Assembly: GCA_023433505.1 (NCBI GenBank)
Contig: JAEZCO010000081.1
Span: 1 to 64,000 of the forward strand
DNA length: 64,000 nt
Source of the DNA: Bacillota bacterium
GTDB lineage: Bacteria; Bacillota; Clostridia; Acetivibrionales; DTU013
Direction of reading: 5' to 3'
Numbering within the stretch: position 1 is the stretch's first letter; every line of letters begins with the position of its first letter. The translations under genes were made by a program, and so were the position numbers. A model generated the notes under the pieces. It was not told the origin of the DNA. It was given only the letters and a program-made list of their open reading frames with translations, and made no database searches. Of this stretch, positions 1-9,445 are shown one piece after another.

Positions 1-151
1 TATAGTTGGGCTTATTAATGTATTCCTATTTTACAAACAAGCTCTCCATTGCCTTCCAAAAATCGTAGGATTGTTAATTCGGCTATATTTTCCCATGGTC
101 TAAGTGCATTTTACGGAAACTCAAGAAAGCAATTGAGAGGGGAATAAATTT

Positions 152-2514
152 ATGTTAAAAACGAAAAGTACATTGAAATGTATTAGTTTTGCGGTGGTTG
201 TATCATTAATACTTAGTATAGTAGCTGCTCTTGGTCCAAGTACTGCGTATGCGAGCAATAGCTCATATTATTTTAGTTCATCTACTGGAAATGATAGTAC
301 TGGTAATGGAAGTATCAGTAGCCCCTGGAAGACTTTATCCAGAATATCTTCAATGACTTTTCAACCTGGAGATACAATATTTTTAAAGCGTGGTGATACG
401 TGGAATGAAACAGTTACACTGAATGGTAACAGTTCATCAGCGTCGCCGATTACGCTTACTAGTTATGGCAGCAGCGGGGACAGGCCCTACATAATAGGAC
501 CTGATGACAATTCAAGTGCATGCATTACCATACCGTCGGGTTCACAGGGGTGGAGTATACAAAATATCGAAATGGGGTATGCAAAGTATGGAATTAATAT
601 AGTAGGCGATACGGGAGTCCTGTCCACAAAAAATTACTACGATATAGCCAATTGCTATATCCACAACTGTGTAAACCGTAACTGGGGGTCTTCGGGAGCA
701 GATTTTACGAATTGGGGAAGAGCGATAGGAACAGAAAAAGCTTCCGGATCGCAACAATTTAGAATAACAAATATGAGTATTAATAACTGTATTTTAGATT
801 CGAATGACACCGCTTATTTTACACAATCAACTGCAGCAGGTGTATCAAATCTTACCATTAGCGGATGTACAATTAGTAATGGGAAGTTCAATCAAGTAAC
901 TGTAACCGGTGGTTCAAACTGCGATATGATCAATTGCATGTTTGATCATAATGGCACAGGAAGTGCAATATACGGTTTAACTAGCGTAATTTATCAACTC
1001 GTTGACGGTGGAGCTGGTGTAAATGTGTGGTTTCAGGAAATGAGTTTGGATGGCAACAAGATCCTGTCGGAGGTGACGGCTGTGGATTTGACTTTGAACA
1101 GTCATGCAATGGAATATCGTTCACTAATAATTATATCCATGACTGTTTTGGTGAAGGTATATTGATGATGCCTAACCAAACATTTAATAACCTGCTGATA
1201 GACAATAATATTCTGGCTTATAATTTAAACGGTACTACCCTTCGCAACGTGGAATTTGACTTCTATGGCAGTGTATCAGGGAACGGTGGAATTTCCAATA
1301 ATAAGTTTTTTCTGCGTGCAGGGAAATCGAATTTCTCAAGCCAACCTCCATGTTTTACATATTCAAATAATACGAATCCTTCTACTCCATTTGCAGCACA
1401 ACCTATCGCATCGGTGTCCGGAAATATATGTACTGTTACATGTGCAACATCAGGTGCTACAATACGATATACAACCGACGGCAGTGTTCCCACATCAAGC
1501 AGTGCGACTGTATCAAACGGAGGCACTATTACTGTAAGCGATTTAACCAGTGTAGTAAATGTAAAAGCTTTTGCTGCAGGATATAACCCTAGCTCTACAA
1601 CGACTAGACTGGTATTCCTGCCGACGCACAAGTCACCGATTGCCATTGATTTATCCCATTCCGGAAATAATGCCTATGCTTTTGGACAGGTAGGAGATCA
1701 GGTAAATAGATATCAAACCTTTACTGCTAATACCAACCCCAATCTCAGCAGTGTAGATATCAGAATTAAGAAAGTATCCGGTTCTCCAGTCCAGCCTGTT
1801 ACCGTTGGGCTTTACAATACCAGCGGCGGTGTGCCGATGGGTTCGGCATTAGTTTCCGCTACTGTCAACGCCTCAACGGTCAGTACTTCCTGGACAACCA
1901 TCAATGTTCCGCTAAATTATAGCGGGCTTGTTTGCGGGAATCAATATGCAATTGTCCTGGGACAGCAAACACCGGATGCTTCCAATTTTTATGCTTGGTG
2001 CAGTGGGGCTAGAACTATCGGAAATTTCGGTAAATGGAACGGACCTTCTTATGTTGATGAAACATCCATTTGTGGGAATGGATGGCTGATGGTATATGTT
2101 TACACCCCTTCCAGCGGCAGGGTGCTTGAGGCAGAAGGTTCAACAGCAGCACACCAATGTGGACGTGCTGATGGAATTGGTTGGTCTGCTAATGTTACAC
2201 AAGACAACGCATCCTATATGCTGTATGGGCCATATTGGACGGATGTATCAGCAGATAGACATACAGCAACATTCAGGTTAAAAGAGGATAACAATACAGC
2301 CAATAATGATGCTGTTGTTAGGATTGAAGTTAATGATACAACTGCATCTACAGTAATTGCGTCACAAACAATTACCAGGCAGCAATTTTCTTTAGCAAAT
2401 ACATACCAAGATTTTACGCTGCTATTTAATTCATCTGCAGGACATCAATTGGAATTTCGGGTATATTGGCTTAAAACATCCTATATCAATGTTGACAAAG
2501 TAACAATCTTTTAA
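152..2514 (+). pseudogene. Secreted parallel beta-helix protein with C-terminal binding domains, split by a frameshift
   Basis: A signal peptide (hydrophobic segment ending near STAYAS, about residue 35) is followed by repeated short beta-helix rungs of the pectate-lyase-like type (SGCTISN, NNYIHDC, NNILAYN). The first frame runs 152-1165. From about 1027 the helix continues in another frame (VSGNEFGWQQDP onward) to 2514. The second part then holds a chitobiase C-terminal-like domain (GATIRYTTDGSVPTSSSA), a beta-sandwich with GLYNTSGG and NQYAIVLG, and a terminal carbohydrate-binding-like module starting RVLEAEGS. The switch falls in a TGTGTG run at 1024-1029. Removing one TG gives a smooth N-V-V-S-G-N reading, so a 2-bp slippage insertion or a sequencing error is the simplest cause. 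The ribosome binding site GAGAGGGG precedes ATG 152. The role is probably binding or cleavage of a plant polysaccharide outside the cell. No family-specific catalytic residue was recognised. Confidence 0.75.
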
Positions 2515-2537
2515 CGATAATTAATCCTCAATGCACA

Positions 2538-2599
2538 TATATTGATCCTGTATGGCAGTGGGAATGGGAAGAAGGTGCGGCAGCGGTTTCGTTCAATAT
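2538..2599 (+). pseudogene. Relic of a GH38 alpha-mannosidase N-terminal region
   Basis: In one frame this stretch reads YIDPVWQWEWEEGAAAVS. This resembles the H-x-D-P-V-W-x-W-x-W-x-E-G zinc-site segment of one GH38 subfamily, with the usual first histidine replaced by tyrosine. No start codon, ribosome site or downstream GH38 sequence accompanies it. The reading breaks off exactly where the palindromic element at 2600 begins. It is best read as debris of a deleted gene. The assignment rests on about 18 residues recognised by eye, so it is moderate at best. Confidence 0.5.
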
Positions 2600-2696
2600 G
2601 GGTTATCTAAGATTTGGCGGAGTTTCTTGAAAATTTTAACACAAGCGTGATAGAATATGCTTGTGTTATTTTTTGCCGCCAAACCTCAGATAACCC
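2600..2696. repeat. 97-bp element with 21-bp terminal inverted repeats and an internal hairpin
   Basis: The ends 2600-2620 and 2676-2696 are inverted copies matching at 19 of 21 positions (outer bases GGGTTATCT and AGATAACCC). Inside lies a perfect 10-bp inverted repeat, TAACACAAGC at 2637-2646 and GCTTGTGTTA at 2659-2668, followed by TTATTTTTT. A promoter-like TTGAAA (2628-2633) with TAGAAT 18 bp later lies across the hairpin. This could be a MITE or a collapsed insertion sequence that kept only its two ends. Alternatively the inner hairpin and T-run act as a terminator for the gene upstream. I saw no convincing target-site duplication. Confidence 0.6.
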
Positions 2697-2981
2697 GCTA
2701 TATATTTTATTCGTGGAAGATTCCGTACTAAGAGCGGACACCCGATCTATTTCCTTTAGTTTTCATAAGATTATACCCCTCATTAATAAATCATTGGCCG
2801 AAAAAAATAACAGAATTGGTATACCGTGATACTTCAATAAACTTTTATTTCAATAAGACCATTACAGATAAATCCTTAGTTTATAAACTGTATTTTTAAT
2901 AAATATCTAAATTCCGATATTATTTTGCATTTTTGATATTGTGTTTTCTATACTTTTTAACATTATCAGGAATAATATAAA
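2697..2981. other. Non-coding AT-rich spacer
   Basis: No gene is evident. A 71-codon open frame (2614-2829) starts inside the palindromic element and lacks a ribosome site, so it is not counted. The stretch separates the degraded region from the importer promoter downstream. Confidence 0.5.
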
Positions 2982-3010
2982 TTTACACTCTGGTAAGCCC
3001 TGACTATAAT
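2982..3010 (+). promoter_or_regulatory. SigA-type promoter of the Lpl-like importer operon
   Basis: TTTACA (2982-2987) and a perfect TATAAT (3005-3010) are separated by 17 bp. This leaves a leader of about 110 nt before the permease start at 3128. It is the best-matching promoter seen in the first 10 kb. Confidence 0.7.
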
Positions 3011-3127
3011 GAAACTGCAGCTTGGCAAAATGTTTACTGCATATGTAGCTGCTGAAAACAAATCAATTTAAATTAAGATTTGACATAAAATTGATTATGC
3101 AAACATCTTTAAGTTAGGAGCAGAGGT

Positions 3128-4087
3128 ATGTCTTTAATAATACGAAACACAACAGTATTACCTGGTAAAAATAAAAAAGGAATACTGGAAAGAATATTAT
3201 CCGACCCGCAATTGTTTCTGATGTCTTTACCGGGAGTTGCCTTTTTTATAATTTTTTCTTACTTTCCTTTATATGGAATACTTATCGCCTTTAAGGATTA
3301 TAACATCAGAGATGGTATCTTAGGCAGCCCTTGGAATGGATTTAAGAACTTTGAATTTTATTTTAAATCTGACTTTTTCTGGAGGACTACTTTTAATACG
3401 ATATATTTGAATTTTTTATTTATATCGGTAGGTGTAATTTTGGCCGCAACTCTTGCAATCTTACTTAATGAAATAAGAAGCGGCCTGATGAAAAGAATAT
3501 TTCAATCGGCTATGTTTTTTCCTTACTTTCTATCATGGATAGTCATTTCTTCGTTCGTATATAATTTTCTGTCTCAGGACTATGGTTCTTTAAATGCAGT
3601 TTTGAAGTCTTTAGGACTTGAGCCTGTAGCATGGTATTCAAAGGCTGAAATTTGGAGAGGAATACTTACTTTTATCAATACATGGCAGTCTGTGGGCTAT
3701 TCGATAATAATATACATGGCAACAATAGTGTCAATAGATGTTGGGATAATTGAAGCTGCAAGAATTGATGGAGCGAACAAGCTTCAAGAAATATTGTACA
3801 TTACAATTCCATATTTGATACCAACGATAATAATCATGGTTCTGTTAGCTATTGGAAGAATATTCTATGGTAACTTCGACATGATATACAACATTATTCA
3901 GGACAACGGAGTCCTTATGCCTATGACGGATATCATTGATACATATGTTTTCAGAGGTATGAGAGTTCAAGGCGAATTTGGGATGGCAACTGCAGTTGGG
4001 CTGTATCAGTCAGTCCTGGGATGTATTCTTGTTATCATCAGTAACAAGCTTGCAAAACTATATGACAAAAATGCAGGTTTGTTTTAG
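3128..4087 (+). CDS. LplB-type sugar ABC transporter permease
   Basis: This 319-residue polytopic membrane protein belongs to the binding-protein-dependent permeases of the LplB/YtcP class. These import oligosaccharides, typically uronate- or xylose-containing, in Bacillota. Residues about 30-50 hold the first membrane segment (LPGVAFFIIFSYFPLYGILIA), with several more following. The cytoplasmic EAA loop that docks the ATPase is at about residue 209 (EAARIDGANKLQEI). The start has an AGGAG ribosome site. It is the first gene of an operon with the second permease 12 bp downstream and the binding protein after that. No ATPase gene is present, which is usual because a shared MsmX-like ATPase normally serves these systems. 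Confidence 0.9.
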   Translation: MSLIIRNTTVLPGKNKKGILERILSDPQLFLMSLPGVAFFIIFSYFPLYGILIAFKDYNIRDGILGSPWNGFKNFEFYFKSDFFWRTTFNTIYLNFLFISVGVILAATLAILLNEIRSGLMKRIFQSAMFFPYFLSWIVISSFVYNFLSQDYGSLNAVLKSLGLEPVAWYSKAEIWRGILTFINTWQSVGYSIIIYMATIVSIDVGIIEAARIDGANKLQEILYITIPYLIPTIIIMVLLAIGRIFYGNFDMIYNIIQDNGVLMPMTDIIDTYVFRGMRVQGEFGMATAVGLYQSVLGCILVIISNKLAKLYDKNAGLF

Positions 4088-4099
4088 GGGGGAATCATA

Positions 4100-4975
4100 A
4101 TGAGGAAAAGTAAAGGACTAAAAATATTCAACATATCCAATTACATAGGAATGGCAATAATCTCATTCATTACGTTAATACCGTTTGTTCTTGTCTTTAT
4201 GGCTTCTATCAGTGATGAGTCAAGCATTTTAAGAAATGGCTTTATGCTGATACCGGAAAAATTTTCTTTGAAGGCATACGGCATAATTCTAGGTAAAGGC
4301 TCTGCAATATATAATGCATATAAAATATCTGTTATTGTAACATTATCCGGAACATTACTTGCACTTGCATTGACTTCAATGATGGCATATGCCAGTTCAA
4401 GGAGGCATTTCAGATACAGAAATTTTATTTCTATGATAGCCTATTGGCCAATGATATTTAGCGGAGGAATGGTTCCATTTTACATAGTGCTGCTAAGTCT
4501 TCATCTCAAAAACAACTTGCTTGGATTAATAATTCCTATGGCAATGAGCCCTGTTAATGTTTTTTTGATGCTTAATTATTTCAGAAGTTTACCTGCAGCA
4601 TTAATCGATTCAGCTAAAATTGACGGTGCAAGTGAGCTTACAACGTATTTGAAAATTATTATGCCTCTTTCGGGTCCGGTAATTGCAACAGTGGGCTTGT
4701 TCTACATGCTGGCGTACTGGAATAACTGGTATCTTGCACTATTACTCATTGACAAGGCAGAATTGTATCCGCTTCAGTTTTTACTCCGACAGGTTATGTC
4801 GAAGGTTCAGTTTGCCCAGACAGGATTGGGGCAGACGCTTCAAACCGGTTCAATTCCGGCTCAATCAGTCCGAATGGCTACAGTTGTTGCGACAATTGGT
4901 CCAATCATTATAGTATATCCGTATATCCAGAAATTCTTTGTTAAAGGTATTACAATTGGCGCAGTTAAGGGTTAA
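4100..4975 (+). CDS. LplC-type sugar ABC transporter permease
   Basis: A 291-residue partner of the preceding permease, in the CUT1 group related to LplC, YtcP and AraQ. It has about six membrane segments, with the first near residues 17-37. The EAA-type loop reads DSAKIDGASELTTYL near residue 171. The C-terminus ends with the typical short FFVKGITIGAVKG tail. GGGGGG lies just before ATG. The gene sits between the first permease and the lipoprotein binding protein, so the three probably form one importer. Confidence 0.9.
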   Translation: MRKSKGLKIFNISNYIGMAIISFITLIPFVLVFMASISDESSILRNGFMLIPEKFSLKAYGIILGKGSAIYNAYKISVIVTLSGTLLALALTSMMAYASSRRHFRYRNFISMIAYWPMIFSGGMVPFYIVLLSLHLKNNLLGLIIPMAMSPVNVFLMLNYFRSLPAALIDSAKIDGASELTTYLKIIMPLSGPVIATVGLFYMLAYWNNWYLALLLIDKAELYPLQFLLRQVMSKVQFAQTGLGQTLQTGSIPAQSVRMATVVATIGPIIIVYPYIQKFFVKGITIGAVKG

Positions 4976-5031
4976 AATGGCTTTTGCCGGTATAACCGGT
5001 TGGCAATAAAATTTAAAAGGAGTGCAAGAAG

Positions 5032-6630
5032 ATGCAAAAAAAATCTGTTTCCGGAAAAGTGTTAAAGGCGATTTGTGTGCTGGTAGTAATGAGCTTATTA
5101 CTATCCTCATTCGCAGCATGCAGCGGTAAACCGAATACGGGTAATGCAGCAAGTACAAGTACATCAGCGGCCAGCGAAAGTATTGCTTCAACGGCTCCCG
5201 CACTTGAAAAGTATGACCTGAAAGTTCTCACAGCCGGCGATACTCCGCCTGAAAATGATCTTGTCATGCAGGAAATCAGCAAAGTAAGTGAAAAAGAACT
5301 TAACATCAACCTGAGTGTAACCTATACTCCATGGTCGGATTATATGGAAAAAGTAAAAATAATGGGGGCTGCAGGCGATAAGTTTGACATTTTTCTAAAT
5401 TTCCTGGGAGAATTACAGGGGATGATTTCAAGAAAGCAAGCGCTCCCTCTTGATGATTACCTGAATAACTATGGTCCGGATCTCAAAGGTTTAATTGGTA
5501 AGAGCGACTGGGATGACGTTACAATAGATGGAAAGACATACGGAGTTCCATCAGTTTATGCAAGTGTAGGGCTTGCTGCTCTCGCATACAGACAAGACCT
5601 GGCAGAAAAATATGGAATAACAAATGATTTGAATACTCTTGAAGATATAGAGAAATATTTGGATACTGTTGTTAAGAACGAAAAGGGTATGATAGGATAT
5701 GCTGCCGGAGTAGATCTAGGGTCAGCTCTGGTAAGGGCAATTTATCATGGGAAGGGCTTTACTAATGAAAATTATTATTCTTACTTCGGGAGCTGGTCAC
5801 GTTATGCAGAGATTGACACATCTGTAAAACCTTATAAGGTTGTAAATGCATTTAAAGAGCCCAAAATTAAAGCACAGGCTCAGTGGGCTGCAAAGGCATA
5901 TGCAAACGGTTGGATAGAAAAAGACATACTCATCGAAAAAGATGCAGTAGGAAAATTTAAAGCTGGTAAGGTAGCAATGGTGCCGACGGACCTTTACAAT
6001 CTTCCTGATATAATTTCTACATTGAAAAACAATGCTCCGGAAGGAAAAGTTAAACTATTCGTGCCCTACAGCGAGGCACAAGTTTATAAGAACGGACCGT
6101 CATGTAATAACTTTGCATCTATATCCACAACCAGTGGAAACCCTGAAAGAGCCATGATGTTCTTAAATTGGCTGCGTAAAAGCCAGGACAATTACGACCT
6201 ATATATGCTGGGTATAAAAGGAAAACACTGGAATCCGGTTGGGGACGACAAAGCTGAGCTTATAGGTGTTACCGATATGTCCAAGAGACCATACAATCCC
6301 ACTCCCTGGTGGACAAAGCAGATGACAATGGATAGAGCCCTGACAACCGATGAGCCGGCGTACATAGATGCATTGAACAAATGGAAAACCATGAAGTATG
6401 AGGTATCGCCTCTCATAGGATTTACTGTAGATAATGCAAACTTTAAAGTAGAGCAAGGCCAGTTGGAAACTGTTGTACAAGAGAAATATGCAGCAGTAAT
6501 CAATGGAATAAAGTCCACAGATGCAGACTTTGAATCAGCGATGAAAGCTCTTGATGCCGCAGGTATAGACAAGGTGGTAGCGGAAGTTCAGAAGCAGCTT
6601 GATGCATGGCTTGCAAAGAACGGGAAGTAA
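5032..6630 (+). CDS. LplA-like solute-binding lipoprotein
   Basis: This is the 532-residue extracellular binding component of the importer encoded just upstream. A lipoprotein signal ends in the lipobox FAAC with the lipidated cysteine at residue 30, followed by a Ser/Thr/Ala linker and a two-lobed binding-protein fold. The C-terminal 70 residues (ending DKVVAEVQKQLDAWLAKNGK) resemble the DUF3502-type tail of clostridial LplA proteins. AAGGAG precedes ATG. Its ligand is probably an oligosaccharide and cannot be specified. A strong terminator follows 31 bp after the stop, so the regulator downstream is transcribed separately. Confidence 0.88.
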   Translation: MQKKSVSGKVLKAICVLVVMSLLLSSFAACSGKPNTGNAASTSTSAASESIASTAPALEKYDLKVLTAGDTPPENDLVMQEISKVSEKELNINLSVTYTPWSDYMEKVKIMGAAGDKFDIFLNFLGELQGMISRKQALPLDDYLNNYGPDLKGLIGKSDWDDVTIDGKTYGVPSVYASVGLAALAYRQDLAEKYGITNDLNTLEDIEKYLDTVVKNEKGMIGYAAGVDLGSALVRAIYHGKGFTNENYYSYFGSWSRYAEIDTSVKPYKVVNAFKEPKIKAQAQWAAKAYANGWIEKDILIEKDAVGKFKAGKVAMVPTDLYNLPDIISTLKNNAPEGKVKLFVPYSEAQVYKNGPSCNNFASISTTSGNPERAMMFLNWLRKSQDNYDLYMLGIKGKHWNPVGDDKAELIGVTDMSKRPYNPTPWWTKQMTMDRALTTDEPAYIDALNKWKTMKYEVSPLIGFTVDNANFKVEQGQLETVVQEKYAAVINGIKSTDADFESAMKALDAAGIDKVVAEVQKQLDAWLAKNGK

Positions 6631-6660
6631 ACAAATATAAAAGCTTGAATTTTGATAACT

Positions 6661-6719
6661 CCAATAAGACCGGGCAATTAGTGCTTGGTCTTATTGGGCA
6701 TTTATTTGTTTGTTTTGTA
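6661..6719 (+). terminator. Rho-independent terminator of the importer operon
   Basis: A perfect 11-bp stem, CCAATAAGACC (6661-6671) with GGTCTTATTGG (6687-6697), is followed by a T-rich tract through 6718. Confidence 0.85.
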
Positions 6720-6739
6720 AGAGAGATATGGAGTATAAT
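6710..6739 (+). promoter_or_regulatory. Candidate promoter of the sensor-regulator gene
   Basis: A perfect TATAAT (6734-6739) lies 18 bp after TTGTTT (6710-6715), directly downstream of the terminator stem. This gives a short leader before the start near 6780. Confidence 0.55.
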
Positions 6740-6779
6740 TGTATGTAGTTTTTTGTCTTCATATGGTTTGAATTGGGGG

Positions 6780-9140
6780 ATGACTGTGGAACAATCCGGG
6801 CACAGAGAGAAGTCATATAACCGTGGTACATATACGAAGCTCATAGCGTCTTATCTGATGTTTATATTGGTAGTAATATCGATATTGTCAATTACTTTAT
6901 ATAATGTTTTTTACCGTGCATCCATGGAGGTAATCAGGGAGAATACAAGGGAGAGACTGAGCCAGAACATAAACAACTTAAATCTGATCCGCAGCCGAAC
7001 AAGCGCCCTCGGAATTCAACTGCTGCAGGATAATGGGTTCCAGGGAGCACTCTATAGTGACAGTGTTTCTCCCGAAGATAAGTTTTTGTATGTGAAGAAG
7101 CTGGAACGATTTATTTTAGGAGACCCTACAATTCACTCCATCTATATTTACAATTCAAAAATTAAAGAATTTACAAGAAGTACGATAGAGAGTCCGGAAA
7201 GCTTTGATAACAGAATGATGGAACTGCTTCAGGAATTGAAGACATCTGCATTTCCATCAAGATTTATCCCCAGCAGGATAAAATATAAAACAATAAGGGG
7301 AGAGTATGCAGTAGAGGATATTATCACCATTGTATTCTGCGATATTGCCAGGAACAGTGATGAGTTGAAGAGTGCTGTAATTATCAACCTAAAAGCGGCA
7401 GATATACAGAAGAGCTTATTATCCCTCTCTTCTCATGAAAAGTCCAATATCATCGTAGTAGATGAAAAAGGAACAGTCATTTTTGATACTCTGCTTTCAG
7501 AGTTCGGGAATAATATTTCCGGAGAGGGCTTTTTAAAGAACATACGATCCTCCGACAAGGAAGATGATAATTTAGTAGGAGATTTCCACGGTAAAAGATC
7601 ATTAATCATGTATAGGACATATAGTGTTACATCGTGGATGTTTATTAACGTTACTCCTTTACAGTCACTTTTTCAGAGCTTTTACAATTTGGGAGTTACT
7701 ATTATTATACTATGTATTGCTATCTTTGTTATCGGGATTATATTGTCAGTACTTGCAGCAAGAAACATATATCTTCCCATAGATAAGCTTCTTAACAGAA
7801 TAAGCAGTGTTTCTCCAAAGGCTGCAAATACCAGTGAGGAGGAAAGCAGTTTGCCTGATTTGCAGTACATTACCAAATCCATTGACTCAATGATAATAAA
7901 AACCAATGAACTGGAAAATTCAGTCCAGGAAAACATTCCGGTAATAAAAAATGCCTATTTAAAGAACCTTATATCGGGAAATATTAGCTATGATGACACT
8001 TTTATCAAGAAGTTCGAGGAACTGCTTGGACATTTATCAATAGAAGATCAAGGCAGTTCATTGAATGCAATTGTTTTTAGCGTTGACGAACAAGCAGATA
8101 TGGAGGATAATGAAAAATCAAAACTCCATTTTGCGAAATATTCTATGGACTCTTATATAAAAGACAAATTGTCCGGACTATTTAACTGTGAAACAGTAGT
8201 AATGAAGGATAACCTGATTTGCATTGTTGTTAAATCATACGAAATGAAGCTGGAAAACTCAAAATTGGTGTCAGTGGTATCGGATATCCGCAACTGGCTT
8301 TGCAGTTCCTTAGGAATCAAGATATCTTGCTCCGTAGGCATGCCTGTTCAATGTATAGAAGATTTACACTTATCCTACGGTAATGCGGTTGAAATGCTTA
8401 AATACAGATTTTTATTGGGATATAACACTCTTTTCTATTACGGAATGCATGAATTAGGTGGGCGTCCGGCGAACATTTCTCTTGATAGGAATAAGGAAAA
8501 ATTGATACAGGGTATCAGAATGTTCAACCATGAACAGGTTGATACGGAACTGGACAGGATATTCGAAGAAATAAGCAAATGCTCCTACGATTACATAATG
8601 CTTATTACCAACCAGCTAATATTAGACATAATAAACTCAATACGTGAAATAAGCGATAACAGCAGTCAGGAAATGGATTTGACGAATATTTATACCAATA
8701 TGAGCAAGATTGGCACAATAAATGAGATGAAAACCTTTTTTAAGCTTTATTGTCAGGGACAGACAAACCGATTGGAAAAGAGAAAAAATAACAGAAAAAA
8801 TGAAATGATCAATGAAATAATAAAGTATATAGAGGATAATTATAACAATACGGAGATGTCAAATGAGAGTCTTGCATATATATTGAATCTCACGCCATCC
8901 TATTTTGGAAAGCTGTTTAGCGAGAATATCGGTAAAACTGTACGCGAGTACATAATAGATTTAAGAATTTCAAAGGCAAAGGAGCTCCTGGTATCAACAA
9001 GTTTGTCCATAGGCGATATTTCGCTCAAAACAGGATTTAGTAATTCTACATACTTTATACAGTTATTTAAAAAGAATGTTGGAGTAACTCCAAATCAATA
9101 CCGTTCTGAAAACAGAATGGATGCCATTACTAAAAACTGA
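6780..9140 (+). CDS. Membrane-bound AraC-family sensor-regulator
   Basis: A one-component regulator with an extracytoplasmic sensor. The first membrane helix is at about residues 21-45 and a second at about 300-325. Between them is a Cache-like sensor region. A cytoplasmic linker and a C-terminal AraC-type double helix-turn-helix follow (last ~100 residues, ending GVTPNQYRSEN). The frame is open upstream to 6606, but that part covers the terminator, so the start is ATG 6780 (786 residues) or GTG 6786, which has the better-spaced GGGGG. Such proteins usually control the adjacent Lpl-type importer. Here it lies directly downstream of that operon, which supports the pairing. The ligand is unknown. 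Confidence 0.85.
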   Translation: MTVEQSGHREKSYNRGTYTKLIASYLMFILVVISILSITLYNVFYRASMEVIRENTRERLSQNINNLNLIRSRTSALGIQLLQDNGFQGALYSDSVSPEDKFLYVKKLERFILGDPTIHSIYIYNSKIKEFTRSTIESPESFDNRMMELLQELKTSAFPSRFIPSRIKYKTIRGEYAVEDIITIVFCDIARNSDELKSAVIINLKAADIQKSLLSLSSHEKSNIIVVDEKGTVIFDTLLSEFGNNISGEGFLKNIRSSDKEDDNLVGDFHGKRSLIMYRTYSVTSWMFINVTPLQSLFQSFYNLGVTIIILCIAIFVIGIILSVLAARNIYLPIDKLLNRISSVSPKAANTSEEESSLPDLQYITKSIDSMIIKTNELENSVQENIPVIKNAYLKNLISGNISYDDTFIKKFEELLGHLSIEDQGSSLNAIVFSVDEQADMEDNEKSKLHFAKYSMDSYIKDKLSGLFNCETVVMKDNLICIVVKSYEMKLENSKLVSVVSDIRNWLCSSLGIKISCSVGMPVQCIEDLHLSYGNAVEMLKYRFLLGYNTLFYYGMHELGGRPANISLDRNKEKLIQGIRMFNHEQVDTELDRIFEEISKCSYDYIMLITNQLILDIINSIREISDNSSQEMDLTNIYTNMSKIGTINEMKTFFKLYCQGQTNRLEKRKNNRKNEMINEIIKYIEDNYNNTEMSNESLAYILNLTPSYFGKLFSENIGKTVREYIIDLRISKAKELLVSTSLSIGDISLKTGFSNSTYFIQLFKKNVGVTPNQYRSENRMDAITKN

Positions 9141-9445
9141 TTGGTGTGGAATTGTATCCATGGTCCGGTTATATTGATAAAATAAAGGATGAAAATTGCG
9201 AAATATTATAGTTATTAAGTATTTTTTATATTTACAAGGACTGTATTTCTTCATATTATAAAACTATAAATAAATCCTGTATTAGTAACCGTTCGTAAAA
9301 GGTCCAATAATTAACAGTGCAAACTCATATTGATCCACTTTTGTTTTATGAAATAAGACAGCAATTGTCATTTCTATGCCCAAAAAAGGCTTGGATATGG
9401 TGTTTATCATAAAGTTAAAAATGCTGAAAATGAAAGGGGAAAACG
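9141..9445. other. Non-coding spacer before the modular glycosidase gene
   Basis: About 305 bp of AT-rich DNA. The only structure I can point to is the ribosome site AAAGGGG just before ATG 9446. Its length suggests it carries the promoter and operator of the secreted enzyme downstream, but no convincing -35/-10 pair was found. Confidence 0.4.

Noticed and set aside
2614..2829. 71-codon open frame
   Set aside because: It begins inside the palindromic element, has no ribosome site and has no recognisable protein pattern.
3080..3108. TTGACA close to the permease start as an alternative promoter
   Set aside because: No acceptable -10 box follows at 16-18 bp. TTTACA-N17-TATAAT upstream is far better.
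6606..6779. N-terminal extension of the AraC sensor-regulator frame
   Set aside because: It overlaps the previous gene's end and spans a strong terminator. The domain starts normally after 6780.
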